Below, in pieces: positions 45,876-57,849 of a DNA stretch of 64,000 nt. A model generated the notes under the pieces. It searched no databases. It saw nothing but the letters and a program-made list of their open reading frames with translations, and was not told where the DNA came from. The DNA is taken from positions 86,451,201 to 86,515,200 of the forward strand of contig OZ038422.1 of the NCBI GenBank assembly GCA_964036155.1. The letters are read 5' to 3'. Within the stretch, counting starts at the first letter, position 1; every line of letters begins with the position of its first letter. The position numbers were made by a program, and so were the translations under genes. Source of the DNA: Diploscapter coronatus (lineage: Eukaryota; Nematoda; Chromadorea; Rhabditida; Rhabditidae).

Positions 45876-48800
45876 CTAAAATTCCGAATCTTCGCCGTCG
45901 TTCAAATTGACGCCCTGATTCTGGGCCGCGAGTCGGACCAAGTGTTTAAGAAACTCGTTAGGGCTCTTGATCAGAGTGATCTGCAAATTTTTATACTTCG
46001 ACTGTTTCCAAAAACGCTATCATTAAAAGTAGAAAATTTCGATTTTTATATCTCATTTCTTGAAACTGATAAAATTTTGTGTTTTATAATCACCAGGGCT
46101 GTAAATGTTTAGGCATGTATGTATACGCATAGCGAGATAGTGGGTATTTTCAAGAAAAAGAAAAGAGCATTCTTTTTCTATGCGTATACACGACGTGCGT
46201 CTAAACATCTATAGTCCTATGCAGACCGTGACACAACTATTAAATAATTTAAAGAATAAAATAAAATTTACCTCCTCATCATCGATGTATTTGTCGACAA
46301 AGCTGGTCTTCTGAGGCCTGCTGACGATCGGAGTGACCTCGATTTTCTCCTGTCTTTCCTGTTTGATCTCCGGCTTCCTGTCCTGGCTCACGTAGTTGAT
46401 TCGCATCTTGATCGGTTCGGTGCTGCAATTTAAACAAAAATGAAAAATGTTTCAGAATTTTCGCCTTTTTCGACCTTTCAAGAGAGTGCAACTGAGAAAT
46501 GACCGGGGATGGCGTGAGCTATCTTTCCCCACGCTATTTCTCTACTTTTCCATCCTCCATTATCTCTAGCTATAGTGTGCACGTACTCACGCCATTACTC
46601 CATTTCAAAATTGCCTTCAAGAGAACTATGATGGTTAGCCGATTTTTTCCTGCCTAGATCAAACCTAGGGAGGGCGATCGTCAGAAGGTCCCTTGCAACC
46701 TACCCCCAGTATATTTTCAGTGCAAACTTTTATCTCGAAATTATCATCAGACAAAAATTCACTTTTGCGATCTGGTGTCATAACTATAATTTTGTTCTTG
46801 CAACCTATCCTCTATAGCTTATTTTCGCCTGATGAAAGTTCTCCCTAGTTCTGTCTTACCTGATCGAATGAGCCAGGGATCGAATTAGCGGTGTAGTGGT
46901 CGAAATCGAGATGGAAGAGGCCGGAGTCGACGGAACGCAAACCGGCTCCGACTTCGGGGCCACCAAGCTCGAGGAAGCTGTAGAAACCGGGAACTTGACC
47001 TGAATTATCGCTTTTAGGTAAGTTTGAAAAATATTTAAATGGGGATCATCTTTTCGAAAGTTGCTTTCTTAATCTTGCTGGCGATGCAATAATCAGACAT
47101 TAAGATATTTTCCACAGCAAAAATTCTGTCATCATCTCTCGTCCCATCATTAAGGACAGCAATTCAAAGCTGACTGTAATATGCGCACAGCATAAGAGAG
47201 GATATTTGCGATGGAAAACGTCCCAACGTCTGGTAATAATTTAAAGATTGTTAAAGAAACTTTAAAGATTCTAAAAAATAACGTATATTTGAGAGAAAGT
47301 TCACTTTTCACAATTTTTGTCTGTGATGAAAAAGAATTTTCAAAAATAAAAAAGATCCCTACTTGAGGCAAATCATCCGTGGTATTTTTCGGAGGAGCGA
47401 CCTTGACAATCATCACCTTGTCCTGTTTGAGTCTTTTCGATTCGAGTTCGTCCGAAATCGGACTCGAAATTGGCAGAGAGGATTTGGAGTCCAGAATGGG
47501 GACAGAGCTGATGATGTAGCTCTTGCGCTTCAGACTGAAACTTTCGAATTTTGAACTATGTTTCATAAATTTCGAGAGGTTTTGCGCAACTGAATTCTTC
47601 AATCGCTAAAAATATCGAGCGATTTATATCGCTTGATTAAAAAATAGATTGACTAGGTTTCAAGATTTCCCCATGAATTTCTCCAAATTATTTCTCTTCT
47701 AGTAATCATGATATTTTTCGGGCAGCTTAAAAATCGACGGTAAAATAGCCAAAAAAAAAAAAAAACAATCTACTTTTGTGCAAAGAAAATTTCTAGCTTA
47801 AAAAATTCGAGAAAAAAAAAATTGAAAACCCCACCTCATCTCCGAATTCGAACTGGGCGTGGCCAGGAAGACCTTCCTCACTTTGGTGGAAGGGGAAATC
47901 GAAGGTGGTGAATTGGCAGACGCCGAGCTGTCCGACGACGAAGACGCAGAGGCAAGCGAGGCATCCAAGAAGTGACCACTGTCGTCATTGTAGAGCAGTT
48001 TCTGCAAAATTAGTGATTTACTGATTTTTGAAACATGTTTTTTTCTTCATTTTTTTTTTTTAATTTTGAAGTTAATTAGATTATTTGAACATTTTTAAAC
48101 AAAGATAAATGGAAAATCTTAATATAGTTTTGATTTTTTGAATCTTCAGTTTAAGAAAGATGAGCTACAAAAATTTTCAAGTATAATAATAAAGTGAATA
48201 GGAAACAGCGTGTATGCGTGTGTGTTAATATCAGATAAATTCATTTTTAAAAGAAGAAAAAAACAATTTTAGATTTAAAATTGATAAATTTCAAAAATGC
48301 CGAAATAAAAACAAGATTTCAATAGATGCTTCGAGTATTTACTCTCTCTATTTCGCATAAAATTTCCACCCTTCCATTTTGTCTCATTTCTTATTCGTCT
48401 TTTCATCTTTGCTTGTCTCTCAAGCTAACGATGCTAAATATGCCAAAATGACTGCAAAAGAGAAAGCCGAAACCTTGAACTAAATGATTTGCTAATAACT
48501 CAACGGACTACCACTATACCAGTCGCTTGTCAGCTATTCGCCATTCTCCGCTAAAAGCATGAGGAAGAGAAGAAACAGCGTGTGAAAATAGGAGAGTAAT
48601 AAGAAACGAGAAAAATTCGAGAGAGCGGAAATTTGGTGGGAGATAGAATAATGAAAAAATTCAAATTTCAAACCTGCTGAAAAGTCTTCTTCTCTCGCTG
48701 ACGGCGGTTGCAGAACCAGACCCGGACTTCCTGAAATTAAAAAGTGCAAATTCAAAAAAATAATAAATTTTAAAATTCTTACATTAAACTTCAAATCCAG

Positions 48801-50288
48801 ACTTTCAGCGATTTTCTCCTGTTCCTCCTGAGTGGGCTGGCGGTTTGCTCGAAAGAGTGCCTCCAGGGTTTCCAGCTGAAAGAAAAGTCAATCAAATTAA
48901 AATTTTAAAAAGTAACTAAATAATAAAATACCGTCTGCGTAGAAAAGGTGGTTCTCTTCTTCCTTATCTTCACGCTCACGTCCGCCGGCTTGGAGTTGAT
49001 GCTTGCCTCCTAAAATTAAGAGATAGGTTTCAAAAATTTGCATAATTTTCTAAAATTTCGTGTACAATATTGGTCGTTTTTAATTCAGTGAAAGTCAATA
49101 CGTCACAAAATGTTCTACCTCCTTACAAATAAAAAGAAACAAATAGATAGGGTGGGGCAACGACTATTTAACGGCGAGTGTCGTCTTCAAAACGTTATTT
49201 CTTATTCCCCTATCCCTAACTATAGACTCCGTTCCCTCCGTCTTCTGTCATATGGTAGCTGCCTGAGGGTGGAGAATTTGAAAATTTCGCAAATGTTTAC
49301 CGTGAGCACTTTGACGAGCAAATTCGGGTCGACGCCTGGGGTGATGTACTTCTCGATGTCGTCGTACCACGAGCGGATCATCTCGTACACCTTCCTCATC
49401 GAATTCGTCGGCATTTCCAGGGCCTAAAAATAAATCAATTTTTAAAAATCATAGAAATATCGTCTCATAAAATTCCAATGATAAATTTTGAACGAAAAAT
49501 GATTACGTTTCGAAAATTTGTCATTTTATTGTAGTCTAATGGCGCAGTTTTTCCAGATATGAAATGAATGTTTCAGAGATTTTCGTAAAATGAGCATTTT
49601 CAAGAAAGCCCGCTATGTCGAATCCTTATTTAGCCAAAATTGGAATAATTTGTCACGATTCTTTTCGAATTATTGATTCTGAAGATCTTCTATTTGCAAA
49701 AGAAGATGTTTCAAAGATTTTGATAAAAATGATATATTGTACGAAGCTTGGTGACGTCAGTACTTAGATAGGCTTGCAGCGTTTTCGAACCACACGCGCG
49801 ATTAACTCCGCATGGGGACGAGATAGTGCGTTTTCGAGAGGCGGAAAAGAAGACATCCTTTTTCTCTCGATAGAGCACACACTCCCATTTCATGCGGCTA
49901 ACCGCGAGCGCAGTTCGAAAACGTTGCAATGTCTAGACTTAAGTTGGATGTTCACCTCAAATCGGGACACAGTGGTCTGCGAAAATTCCGTGCCATACTT
50001 CAGCCCGACCAAGCCGCCGACTTGGTCTTGAGTCAGACCTAAAATTTGAACCTTTTAAAATATTTCAGGAAAACACAGGTTTTAGATGGGAAATTTGATT
50101 TTCAAGACTGCTGTGATCTGTTTTCATCATTTTGCATAAAAAACATTTTTAAAGGATAAAAATTAAGTAAGTTGAAAAATAAAAATTAAAAAATTACCCC
50201 AAACGAGCCTTTTGGATCGGAACATTTTCGCGAATTCCTCCAGCTCCTCTCGATGATCCTGGCCATAGTCCTTCGGCTTACGACCCAT
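45876..50288 (-). CDS. ceh-18: POU-homeodomain transcription factor (CEH-18 type)
   Basis: DNA-binding regulator with a bipartite POU domain. Exons (approximate): 50206-50288 starting MGRKPKDYGQDHREELEEFA; 49949-50038; 49302-49422; 48937-49010; 48784-48877; 48674-48731; then a disordered C-terminus at 47837-48002, 47364-47533, 46861-46998, 46271-46422 and 45876-45988. POU-specific domain: LEEFAKMFRSKRLVWGLTQD, YGTEFSQTTVSRFEALEM, IRSWYDDIEKY. Homeodomain: RKKRTTFSTQTLETLF to NEVRVWFCNRRQREKK, with the POU signature WFCNRRQ. The C-terminal part is Ser-rich with SPP sites and ends LNDGEDSEF. It is neither class III (ceh-6) nor class IV (unc-86) by sequence. C. elegans has one other POU gene, ceh-18, a regulator of gonad sheath, epidermal and oocyte-arrest functions. 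Further N-terminal exons upstream are possible. Confidence 0.8.
46095..46219. repeat. Hairpin element in POU gene intron
   Basis: About 125 bp. The arms agggctgtaaatgtttagg and ctaaacatctatagtcct, with inner tatgtatacgcatag and ctatgcgtatacac, pair after inversion. It sits in the last intron of the POU gene. Confidence 0.75.
46509..46594. repeat. Short inverted-repeat element in POU gene intron
   Basis: Inverted ends atggcgtgag and ctcacgccat, about 86 bp. The interior (cacgctatttctctactttt) is similar to the intergenic element at 20034-20128, so the two may be distant relatives. Confidence 0.6.
46661..46855. repeat. MITE-like element, family C copy 3
   Basis: About 195 bp in a POU gene intron, ending 5 bp from the exon that starts (reverse) at 46998 and finishes near 46861. 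It has cctagggagggcgatcgtca at the left and gttctccctagttctg at the right, and is a full-length relative of 8018-8220. Confidence 0.8.
47093..47232. repeat. MITE-like element, family D copy 2
   Basis: About 140 bp in a POU gene intron. Left cagacattaagatattttcc and right ggaaaacgtcccaacgtctg. It is inverted relative to copy 1 in dis-3. It shares tcccatcattaaggacagca and gagaggatatttgcg blocks with that copy. Confidence 0.85.
49763..49942. repeat. Inverted-repeat element abutting a POU exon
   Basis: About 180 bp. Left cttagataggcttgcagcgt with tttcgaac, right gttcgaaaacgttgcaatgt with ctagacttaag. It ends about 6 bp from the 5' splice site of the exon encoding the YGTEFSQTTVSRFE part of the POU-specific domain. 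A single copy is seen here. Confidence 0.75.
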
Positions 50289-52976
50289 TTTTTCCGATTT
50301 TCCAGAACGCACCGGCTTTAATTCGCACCCCCAAAAACGGCTTCTGAAAAATGGTTAAAAATTAAAAAAAAAAAAAAATGATACGTCGAAGTCTTAGGAT
50401 TTAAAATATATATTAATTCAGGTTATTAGAAATGCGAAAATATGCTTCAAAATTTTAGATGTATGAAAAAGAGGTTGAAAATTTCGTTAATGACACGAAT
50501 TCAAATTTCCGTAATGTCAAAATGTGAAAATCAGAAGGTTATTGATGAAAAACGTGAAATTTGTTTGAATGGGAGGAGAAAAGGAAATTTTAGTAAACAC
50601 GTTTTGTGAAACGAAAACGCGAAAATCGATATGAAAATGGGAGTGCCTTTTATTAGAATTCGCATGCAAATTTTATGCTAATGCGAGAAAGGCAAGTGGT
50701 CGAAAGATAAGGTGGAAAATGAGAGGAAAAGAGGACAAATCGTGAGAAAAGTTGTTTTAATTTTGATAAAACTGCATTCAAATTAGCCTGCTTCTTGAAA
50801 ATTCTAGCTAAAAATTACATTTTTCTAATGAAAACTAGGAATATTGCCTCAATTTTAGGTAGAAATTCGGGAAATTGGAAATGGCGATTAGAATATGAGA
50901 GAGCAAAGGAATGAAATGAGAGAAAAGGTGAAAGAGGGCTCTGATTAGCATCTTTTGTAGAAGGACAAATGTACGCGTAAATGATGCATTGGAAAATGTA
51001 TGTATGTGAAAAATAAGAGTACAAAAATATGCTTCAAGAAAATAACAATAAATTTTCGAAGGAAAATAATATTGCTTCTTCGTTAGGGCCTAAAATTTTC
51101 GATACTTTCATGACACTGGCATTTCAGTGTCAGTGTCGCAAGAATGGGGTAACCTTTAATGTCTGATCGCGTCATTTCACCAATTGTCTACAAGAATAAT
51201 ATAATTACAAATAGTACAATATTTCGAAATGAATAATGTAAAAAATCATAGATTTCTAGAAATATGTCATAATTTTAAATGCGTAAAATAATAGCACACG
51301 TATATACTTCAAAATAAGCGGCAATCTATTGAAGACAATGTGCGAAAATTCACGAATTGCTCTCATTTTTCAAGGTCAGGAAATCAGAGAAATCGATGAA
51401 ATTAAAATAGTCAGATCTCAGATTGCTCGAGTCTGAATCGCTTTAAATTGAATTCAATTTCATTCTAAATTAGCATAAACTCAAATTAAACTGGAAATAT
51501 TAGCATTTTATGCTAAGTCTCCAAAATTTCTATTGGTTAAAGACGTACATTTTCGATTGAAATGCTAATTCAGCCACCTGATTAAAGTGGTTAGAGTTTG
51601 GGCAGTTAGAGTAGGCCTATGAAAATCGCGTGCTCTTTAATTTTTCAGCGGACATAGACGCAGAGGAATTTTCGTATTTTTCGTCCGCATGCTAATGGGA
51701 CTGCATTTCAGCCCGAGCGGAGACTGGTGCGGGACGGAGGGGGCACCGAATCGATAAAAACTAAAGCCAAAAAATAGTGGAAAAGAGAAATATTTATCAC
51801 ATCTTGAAAGATAGAGCAAGAAGAATGGATGGTATATCAGCAAATTTCAAGTCTACACTAATTTTCTTTCACATCTCAAAAAATAGACGAGGAAAAACGG
51901 ATGAAATCATTGGAAACTCTTAGTCTATACTAATTTTGAAGTATCTAGAAGGTCAAAATTTAGCGAAATTTTACGAATCGATCAAAACTAAGGCCAAAAA
52001 ATAGGAGGAGGGGAAATATCTATCGCATCTTAAAGATAGCTGAAGGAAAATGGGCGAAATAATAGAATTTTAAGACTAGGTATATTAATTATGAAAGTCA
52101 ATGGGGAATTTAAGCAATGAATAGGTTTTAGAAATTCAAAGAGAATAAAATAAGTGAGATATAAAATAATTCATTGCTATAGAGATTATCTCTATGAAAA
52201 AATTTAATAAACATACTCGAAAAATAATAAGATTCAAGCAATAATATACTTTCGTATCATCATTTAATATGTTTATATATTTAATATAATAAATCATGTT
52301 CAATTTTAAGCACAATAAGCAAATGCTATAATGTATATTGAAAACGCTTAGCGTAGATAGGAAATTGTAATATTTTGAATATATATCAAATATCGAGAGT
52401 CAGATATAACGCATATCTATGAGAGCTAGAGATTTAGAAGATATGAAATATATTCCTTGCGTATATTAGAATAGCCAGACATGCCGCACGATTTGGATAT
52501 TAGTGCCTATAGAAAGGATAAAACCACTCGTTAATACTAAATGTGCAAATTCATCGAATTGTAAGAATTCCTTAACACACAAATTAAATACACTATCTTT
52601 ACATCATAGGATTAGAATTTGCAGAAAAAATTATATGGTAATCAGCCCGCTTAAACGTATCGATTCGTTTTTCATACTTAAAATGCTCATTTATCAGTAG
52701 AACGAATTGCTCACATGAAAATATATGACTGAGTATGAAATTTTATAACGCGAATGAAATGAAATTATAATGACGACGATCGATAAATTTTCATTTAGAC
52801 AGAAAACGGTTGGGAAATAATGTGTAATAAAGAGCCTGGACAAAAATATCAAAATGTGCACTGCATTTACGGAAAATCGCGCCACGTAAAAATCCTTAGA
52901 TGGTCGTATAGTTTTATGGCTAAAAATCTTATTTTTATTTTAAATTCGAATTTTCAGAGTTTCAGATGAATTCAAC
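50289..52976. other. Intergenic region upstream of POU and KIAA0319-like genes
   Basis: Divergent upstream region of about 2.7 kb. No convincing exon chain is seen, though an upstream non-coding or short coding exon of the POU gene could be here. Positions 51780-52080 hold two copies of a loose unit (aaactaaggccaaaaaatag, gaaatat..tatcgcatct) about 230 bp apart. Confidence 0.5.
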
Positions 52977-55900
52977 ATGTGTTCGGAATTGTATAAAAGT
53001 CGTATGAGATATATTTTCCTATTGGCTATCCAGATTATTACGATATATGGACAAGTAAGCATTATATTGCGAAATTTGTATATTTGAATTGACAACTTGG
53101 AAACCGCGAGGCCACAAGATACGAGACATTGAGAAATAGTATGGGGAAAAGAAAGCCTATCACCCCCATCATACCCTACCCTAACCTCCTATACTATTTC
53201 GCGCTGTCTGGTGTGCCTCGTGGTCTCGCGGTTTCCAAATAGCCATTTTAATTTTATTTAGAGCTTATCGGATGGTAAAAAGTCGAATATAGAATACTGT
53301 GATGTGATAACGAATGATGGGTGTAAGGAGAATGAATATTGTAAACCACCAATGGTCGGGGATAAGGTATGAATATATGTTTCAAATAAATATGCATATT
53401 TAAGCTATATCTATACTATAAAATTATATTTAAATAATCCATTTACAATATTTTAACTATTTTAGCTTGGCGAATGTGTATGCAAGCAGGGCTACGCTCG
53501 ATCATATAAAACGTCATCAGAATGCTTACCAGTATTTAATATACTATCAGATCAATCAGCCAGTGTTATTACATCTTTGGTATCTTTCAAGCTAATTTTG
53601 ATTTGAAACATCGATATTTCAGCCTCCATTAGAATTCACCATTCAAGGTCCTAGCGAAATAAATCTGCCGGAAGATTCCGCAACGTTAAAGGTCGTTCCG
53701 AAAACGCCCTCGGAAAATTTGACCTACCTTTGGGAAGTCTTAGAAGGCGCTGGATCGTCAATGGTCAAGTCATTTAAGACCCAGACTCTGGAGTTGTCTC
53801 AGGTTCGGAGTTTTTCATTATCATATTTTTACCAAATTATATTTTAGCTGAAAGAAGGGTCTTTATTGTTTCGAGTCACGATAACCGACGGAGAAAGACA
53901 GTCCTCCCAGGACTGGAAATTGGTCGTGAATCCAGCCAAGTCGGTTGATCTACCCCCGAAAGCCGTCATTAGGCCGGAATCACCAGTACGAGGAGTTTCG
54001 GGAAGCACAATCGTTCTAGATGCTGAAGGTAGGCACCAATTATCGCGCTCATTGTACGGGCCGAATTCTCAAAAATCTCATTTCTCGTTTGGTTTCAATT
54101 TCGCCATCGCCACTCTTCTTCATGCTATGCAATAAACACGATAACCAAAATCAACGTGTTTCGTTTGTGAAAGTGAGTGATCAGGAAGTCAAGTGAAAAG
54201 GAGCTTTCGAATCATTGCCCTGCATTCGATCACTGTTGGGTGAGTGCGATCGCGCGATCAGAAAAAGGGTCAAAAAGTCCGCTAGCTTATGATTATTTCC
54301 TTAGATATAATTAATTTTGAGACATAGAATTGGAACGTATCTAAATTTAGGAAGTACCGACGATAAGAAAATAGTCTCCTATAAATGGACTCTGGAAAGT
54401 GGTCCGACTTATACGTTGCCTGCTACGAACACTGCTATTTTGAGGCTAGAAAACTTGGATCCGGGAAAGTATAATTTCAGGTACTGTGAACTTTGGGAAG
54501 GTAGATATTGCACACTCTTTGCATCTTTCCTCTCGTAGGCTCAACCCCGAGAAGTAGCATGCGCCCTGAAGAGATAACAAAGAGAAGGGAGGAGAGGTGT
54601 GGCTTGTACAAAAACGATTTGCAAAGAGTATGCACAGTGTTTACCTTCTCACATGCTATAATACTTTGTGTTAAATTGACTCAGGGTTAAATATCATTTT
54701 TAGCGTCTTGGTTGTCGATGAAGCTGGACAGTCCTCGTCAGCAAGTGTTCTTGTGGAGATTTACGAAGAAAGAGACGATCCCCCGAAAGCGGTAGCCACT
54801 GAGTGCGGAAAGTCGGAAACCGGATCGATCACGCTCAGACTACCCCTCGAGAAGATTTATCTCTGCGGGAATAGCTCGACGGATGATAAGGTATTATTGA
54901 TTGGAGAGAACACGTCGATATTCAAAAATTACACGTTATTCGTCTTTCGTCTCCCTTCTACACAATTCACTATTTCGCTCGTCCAAATTCGATTTCTAGT
55001 TTGCGAAATGAATGTCGATTTTGTTAAGCGAATAAATCAAGTACCTGACAACAACTCCCTAGTCTTCTTCACTAGTTCATCCGAATCACTTGATTCCAGG
55101 GCATCGTCTCATACAATTGGTTCCGCATCGATAATCTCGCTGACAAACTACCCATTGACGGTTCTGGCTCAACCGGACAGGTCTACACTCTGACTAACAT
55201 CCAATCGAACGAACTGCTTGGTCCGTATGAGTTTCGACTTGAGGTCAAGGATGCAAAGGGACAGTCAGATTCCACGACGATCAAGGTCTTCGTGAACAAG
55301 GCTCTGAATCTCCCACCGGGTAGGTCTCATCAAATTCTATGAGTTGAATGATAAAAGTAGTCCCCAGTAATTTGCGGTTTCTGGCATCGAAAAATAAGAA
55401 ACTTTCATTCGTTTTGATCAAGTAAGTTTCATGGAATAAGAGAAATAGATACACATCATAGTATCTAGTCAGCTTTTTCTGATTCTTATTGTTACAAACA
55501 AATTAGACGAAAATATTTCAGTCGCCGATGCCGGTGGCAACAAAACCCTAATTCTGCCTGAGAATAGCATCGTTCTGGATGCTAACGCTAAGGATGACGG
55601 TATGATTGTCAGTTACAGGTGGACTCAGAAAAGGTACTAATTAGCATTTTCACCTTAATCAGAAGTATTTTATTTTAGCGGACCAACCACCGCTACTCTC
55701 CTGAATGCTGACAAGGCGAAAGCTACTGCAAGCGATCTGAAAGAAGGAATTTACGACTTTGAATTGGTTGTGGTGGATGACGGAGGCTTAAATGCGACGG
55801 CTCATGCTTTTATCAATGTTCAGAGAGGTAATCATAATCATTTGAAGAGGATTTAAGCCTGAAAAGTTAGCTGTCTAAGCATGAATTTCCCCGAAATGTG

Positions 55901-57849
55901 TGTGTGAGAATCCTTATACCATCAACTTTAAGGAAACAACGAGCCGCCCATCGCCAAGGCCAAGAACGTCACCGTTCATCTACCAGCTGGAATCGCCGCA
56001 CTGAATGGATCTGAGTCCACTGACGATGCGGGAATAGTGTCGTATAAATGGGTGGCTGACGAGATGGTTCCAGCCTCTATGATGATCCTCGATAAAACTA
56101 ACAAGCAGCCCGTGTTGTTCATCAGCGGTCTAGTCGTTGGAGTTCATAGCTATAATTTAACTGTCAAGGTAGGCATCAGCCACTCTTCTTTTTTAAAAGT
56201 TGAAATAAACTTTATTGGGTTTATAACTAAGGGGAACGTGGTAATTCAAAAATGTGGAAAAAGAAATCAAGAATATAGGCGTACTTTGAAACGTATGAAG
56301 GGGATAGTTTTAGGATCAGCAAGGCGAAGCAGGGTCAACTTTGGTCTACTTGACAGTGGAAAGAGGCAAAGAGGACGTTGAATCCGTGGAGATTCTGATG
56401 AACTCGAATATCTCGGTTTGGTCCCAGAGATCGAAGAAAAAGCTGGAGACCAGGATTGAAGCGGCCTTGCAGTCGGCAATAGTCGAAGCCGATGAGGTCT
56501 GGGCGAAATTCGTTCGATTCGAATCCATCCCTGATAACGGAAGGTTGAGGGCCGTATTCTACGCGAAGAGCAAAGGTTGGATAGGTTTTCAACACAATTT
56601 GAGATAAAAGAACTTTAATTTTAATGCAACTTCTTGCCTGGATTGTATTTATAAAACACGTCTTGTAATTTCGATACTCCCATCACAATTTTATATATGA
56701 TAGTAAAATAACTTAGAACCATCCATGAGACGAGAAGCTTCTACCAGCAACATCTGGACTATGATTGAAGCTCAGAAAATCGTTAGGATCCTGAGGAAGG
56801 AATACAGCATGATCAACGAGTTCAATATTGAATCTATCGGTATAAGTTAAACATTTAGTTTAATCGAATGACAAAAAACGTATTTCAGCAACACTATACT
56901 GTAAATTCGACTGCTCCGGTCATGGTAGATGTAACGACAATACGAAGCAGTGCGAGTGCGATGCCTTCTGGATGACCTCTTTGACCTCTTTGATCCACAA
57001 CAATTGGAGAAATGAGGATTGCGGTATCAGTCAAGCGATTTCAATGAGAATTTAAAATGATTTTCAGCTTGGTCAAGTATCTATTTCTGGATGCTATTTA
57101 TCATCATAGCATCTTCGGTATTCTGCCTGTGCATTGGAAAGAAACCGACCCAAAAATTGGCAGCCCTGAAGAGGAACGCAAGACGAAGATACAGGAGAAG
57201 ACGGATGTAGGTTTTAGATTTCAACTTGAATAGTTTGAAATTTCAATAATTATAGTTTGTGATGCTTTATTTATTAGTTATAATAATATTTTAAGGCGTA
57301 TTTTAGATACAATGCTCTGGAATCAAGTGATTCGGATGAACTAGTGAAGAAGACTAGGGAGTTGTTGTCAGGTACTTGATTTATTCGCTTATATCGTTGG
57401 TTGGAGAACAAAATCGACATTCATTTCGCAAACTAGAAATCGAATTTGGACGAGCGAAATAGTGAATTGTGTAGAAGGGAGAAACGAGACGAATAGCGTA
57501 ATTTTTGAATATCGACGTGTTCTCTCCAATCAATAATGCCACGCACTAAATGATCTCAATTGGAAACAATAAATATCTAAATTTATAAAACTTATTATAT
57601 TCTGGTCATTGAATTATTTATAGAAATTCTCATAATGTTGAAGCAAAATCATGTATCAGTATCAATATTTCTTGCTTAAAAGTTTTGTAGTCTATATAAA
57701 ATTTAGGTCAGCGACTTCAACCACTAAACCTACCTGATTCGGACTCTCTCGATTCGGATTATGATACCCTACTTCCGAAAGGGAATAAAAGGGAATCTAC
57801 AGAGCTAAGAGAACGACATTCAACATTAAACGGCCAGATATCGACGTAG
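52977..57849 (+). CDS. KIAA0319-like protein with five PKD domains
   Basis: Type I membrane glycoprotein of the KIAA0319/KIAA0319L family, linked in vertebrates to neuronal migration and adhesion. Order: signal peptide (MRYIFLLAIQIITIYGQ); Cys-rich N-terminus (CDVITNDGCKENEYC, CVCKQGYARS); five PKD-type beta-sandwiches with the family signature, for example LDAEGSTDDKKIVSYKWTLE, NSSTDDKGIVSYNW, ANAKDDGMIVSYRW and NGSESTDDAGIVSYKW; a linker domain (VESVEILMNSNISVW, about 56370-56580); an EGF-like Cys module (CKFDCSGHGRCDNTTKQCEC, about 56900); one transmembrane segment (WMLFIIIASSVFCLCIG, about 57090); and a cytoplasmic tail with RRRYRRRRMY and DSDSLDSDYDTLLP. It ends GQIST before TAG. The start is the first in-frame ATG after splice-acceptor-like ttttcag; an ATG at MRY is an alternative. 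Introns carry at least four hairpin elements. Confidence 0.9.
53097..53238. repeat. Inverted-repeat element in KIAA0319-like intron 1
   Basis: About 142 bp. Arms ttggaaaccgcgaggccaca and ctcgtggtctcgcggtttcc form a long near-perfect inverted pair, with an inner gaaatagtat/atactatttc pair. It fills most of the 53056-53262 intron. A single copy is seen here. Confidence 0.8.
54500..54645. repeat. Inverted-repeat element in KIAA0319-like intron
   Basis: About 146 bp. Left ggtagatattgcacactctt with tgcatc, right gatttgcaaagagtatgcac with agtgtttacc. It starts about 20 bp after the 5' splice site of the intron at 54480. A single copy is seen here. Confidence 0.75.
54893..55035. repeat. MITE-like element, family B copy 3 (inverted)
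   Basis: About 143 bp, reverse orientation relative to copies 1, 2 and 4. It begins ttattgattggagagaacac two to three nucleotides after the 5' splice site (intron 54891-55099) and ends near gaatgtcgatt. The element makes up about 70 percent of the intron. Confidence 0.85.
57392..57537. repeat. MITE-like element, family B copy 4
   Basis: About 146 bp in the last intron of the KIAA0319-like gene. It has ttggttggagaacaaaatcg at the left and cgacgtgttctctccaatca at the right. It is very close to copies 1 and 3 (gagacgaatagcgtaatttt). Confidence 0.85.

Noticed and set aside
47150..47602. 150-aa reverse ORF
   Set aside because: Only its first third corresponds to a real POU-gene exon (47364-47533); the rest reads through the intron and into a family D element.
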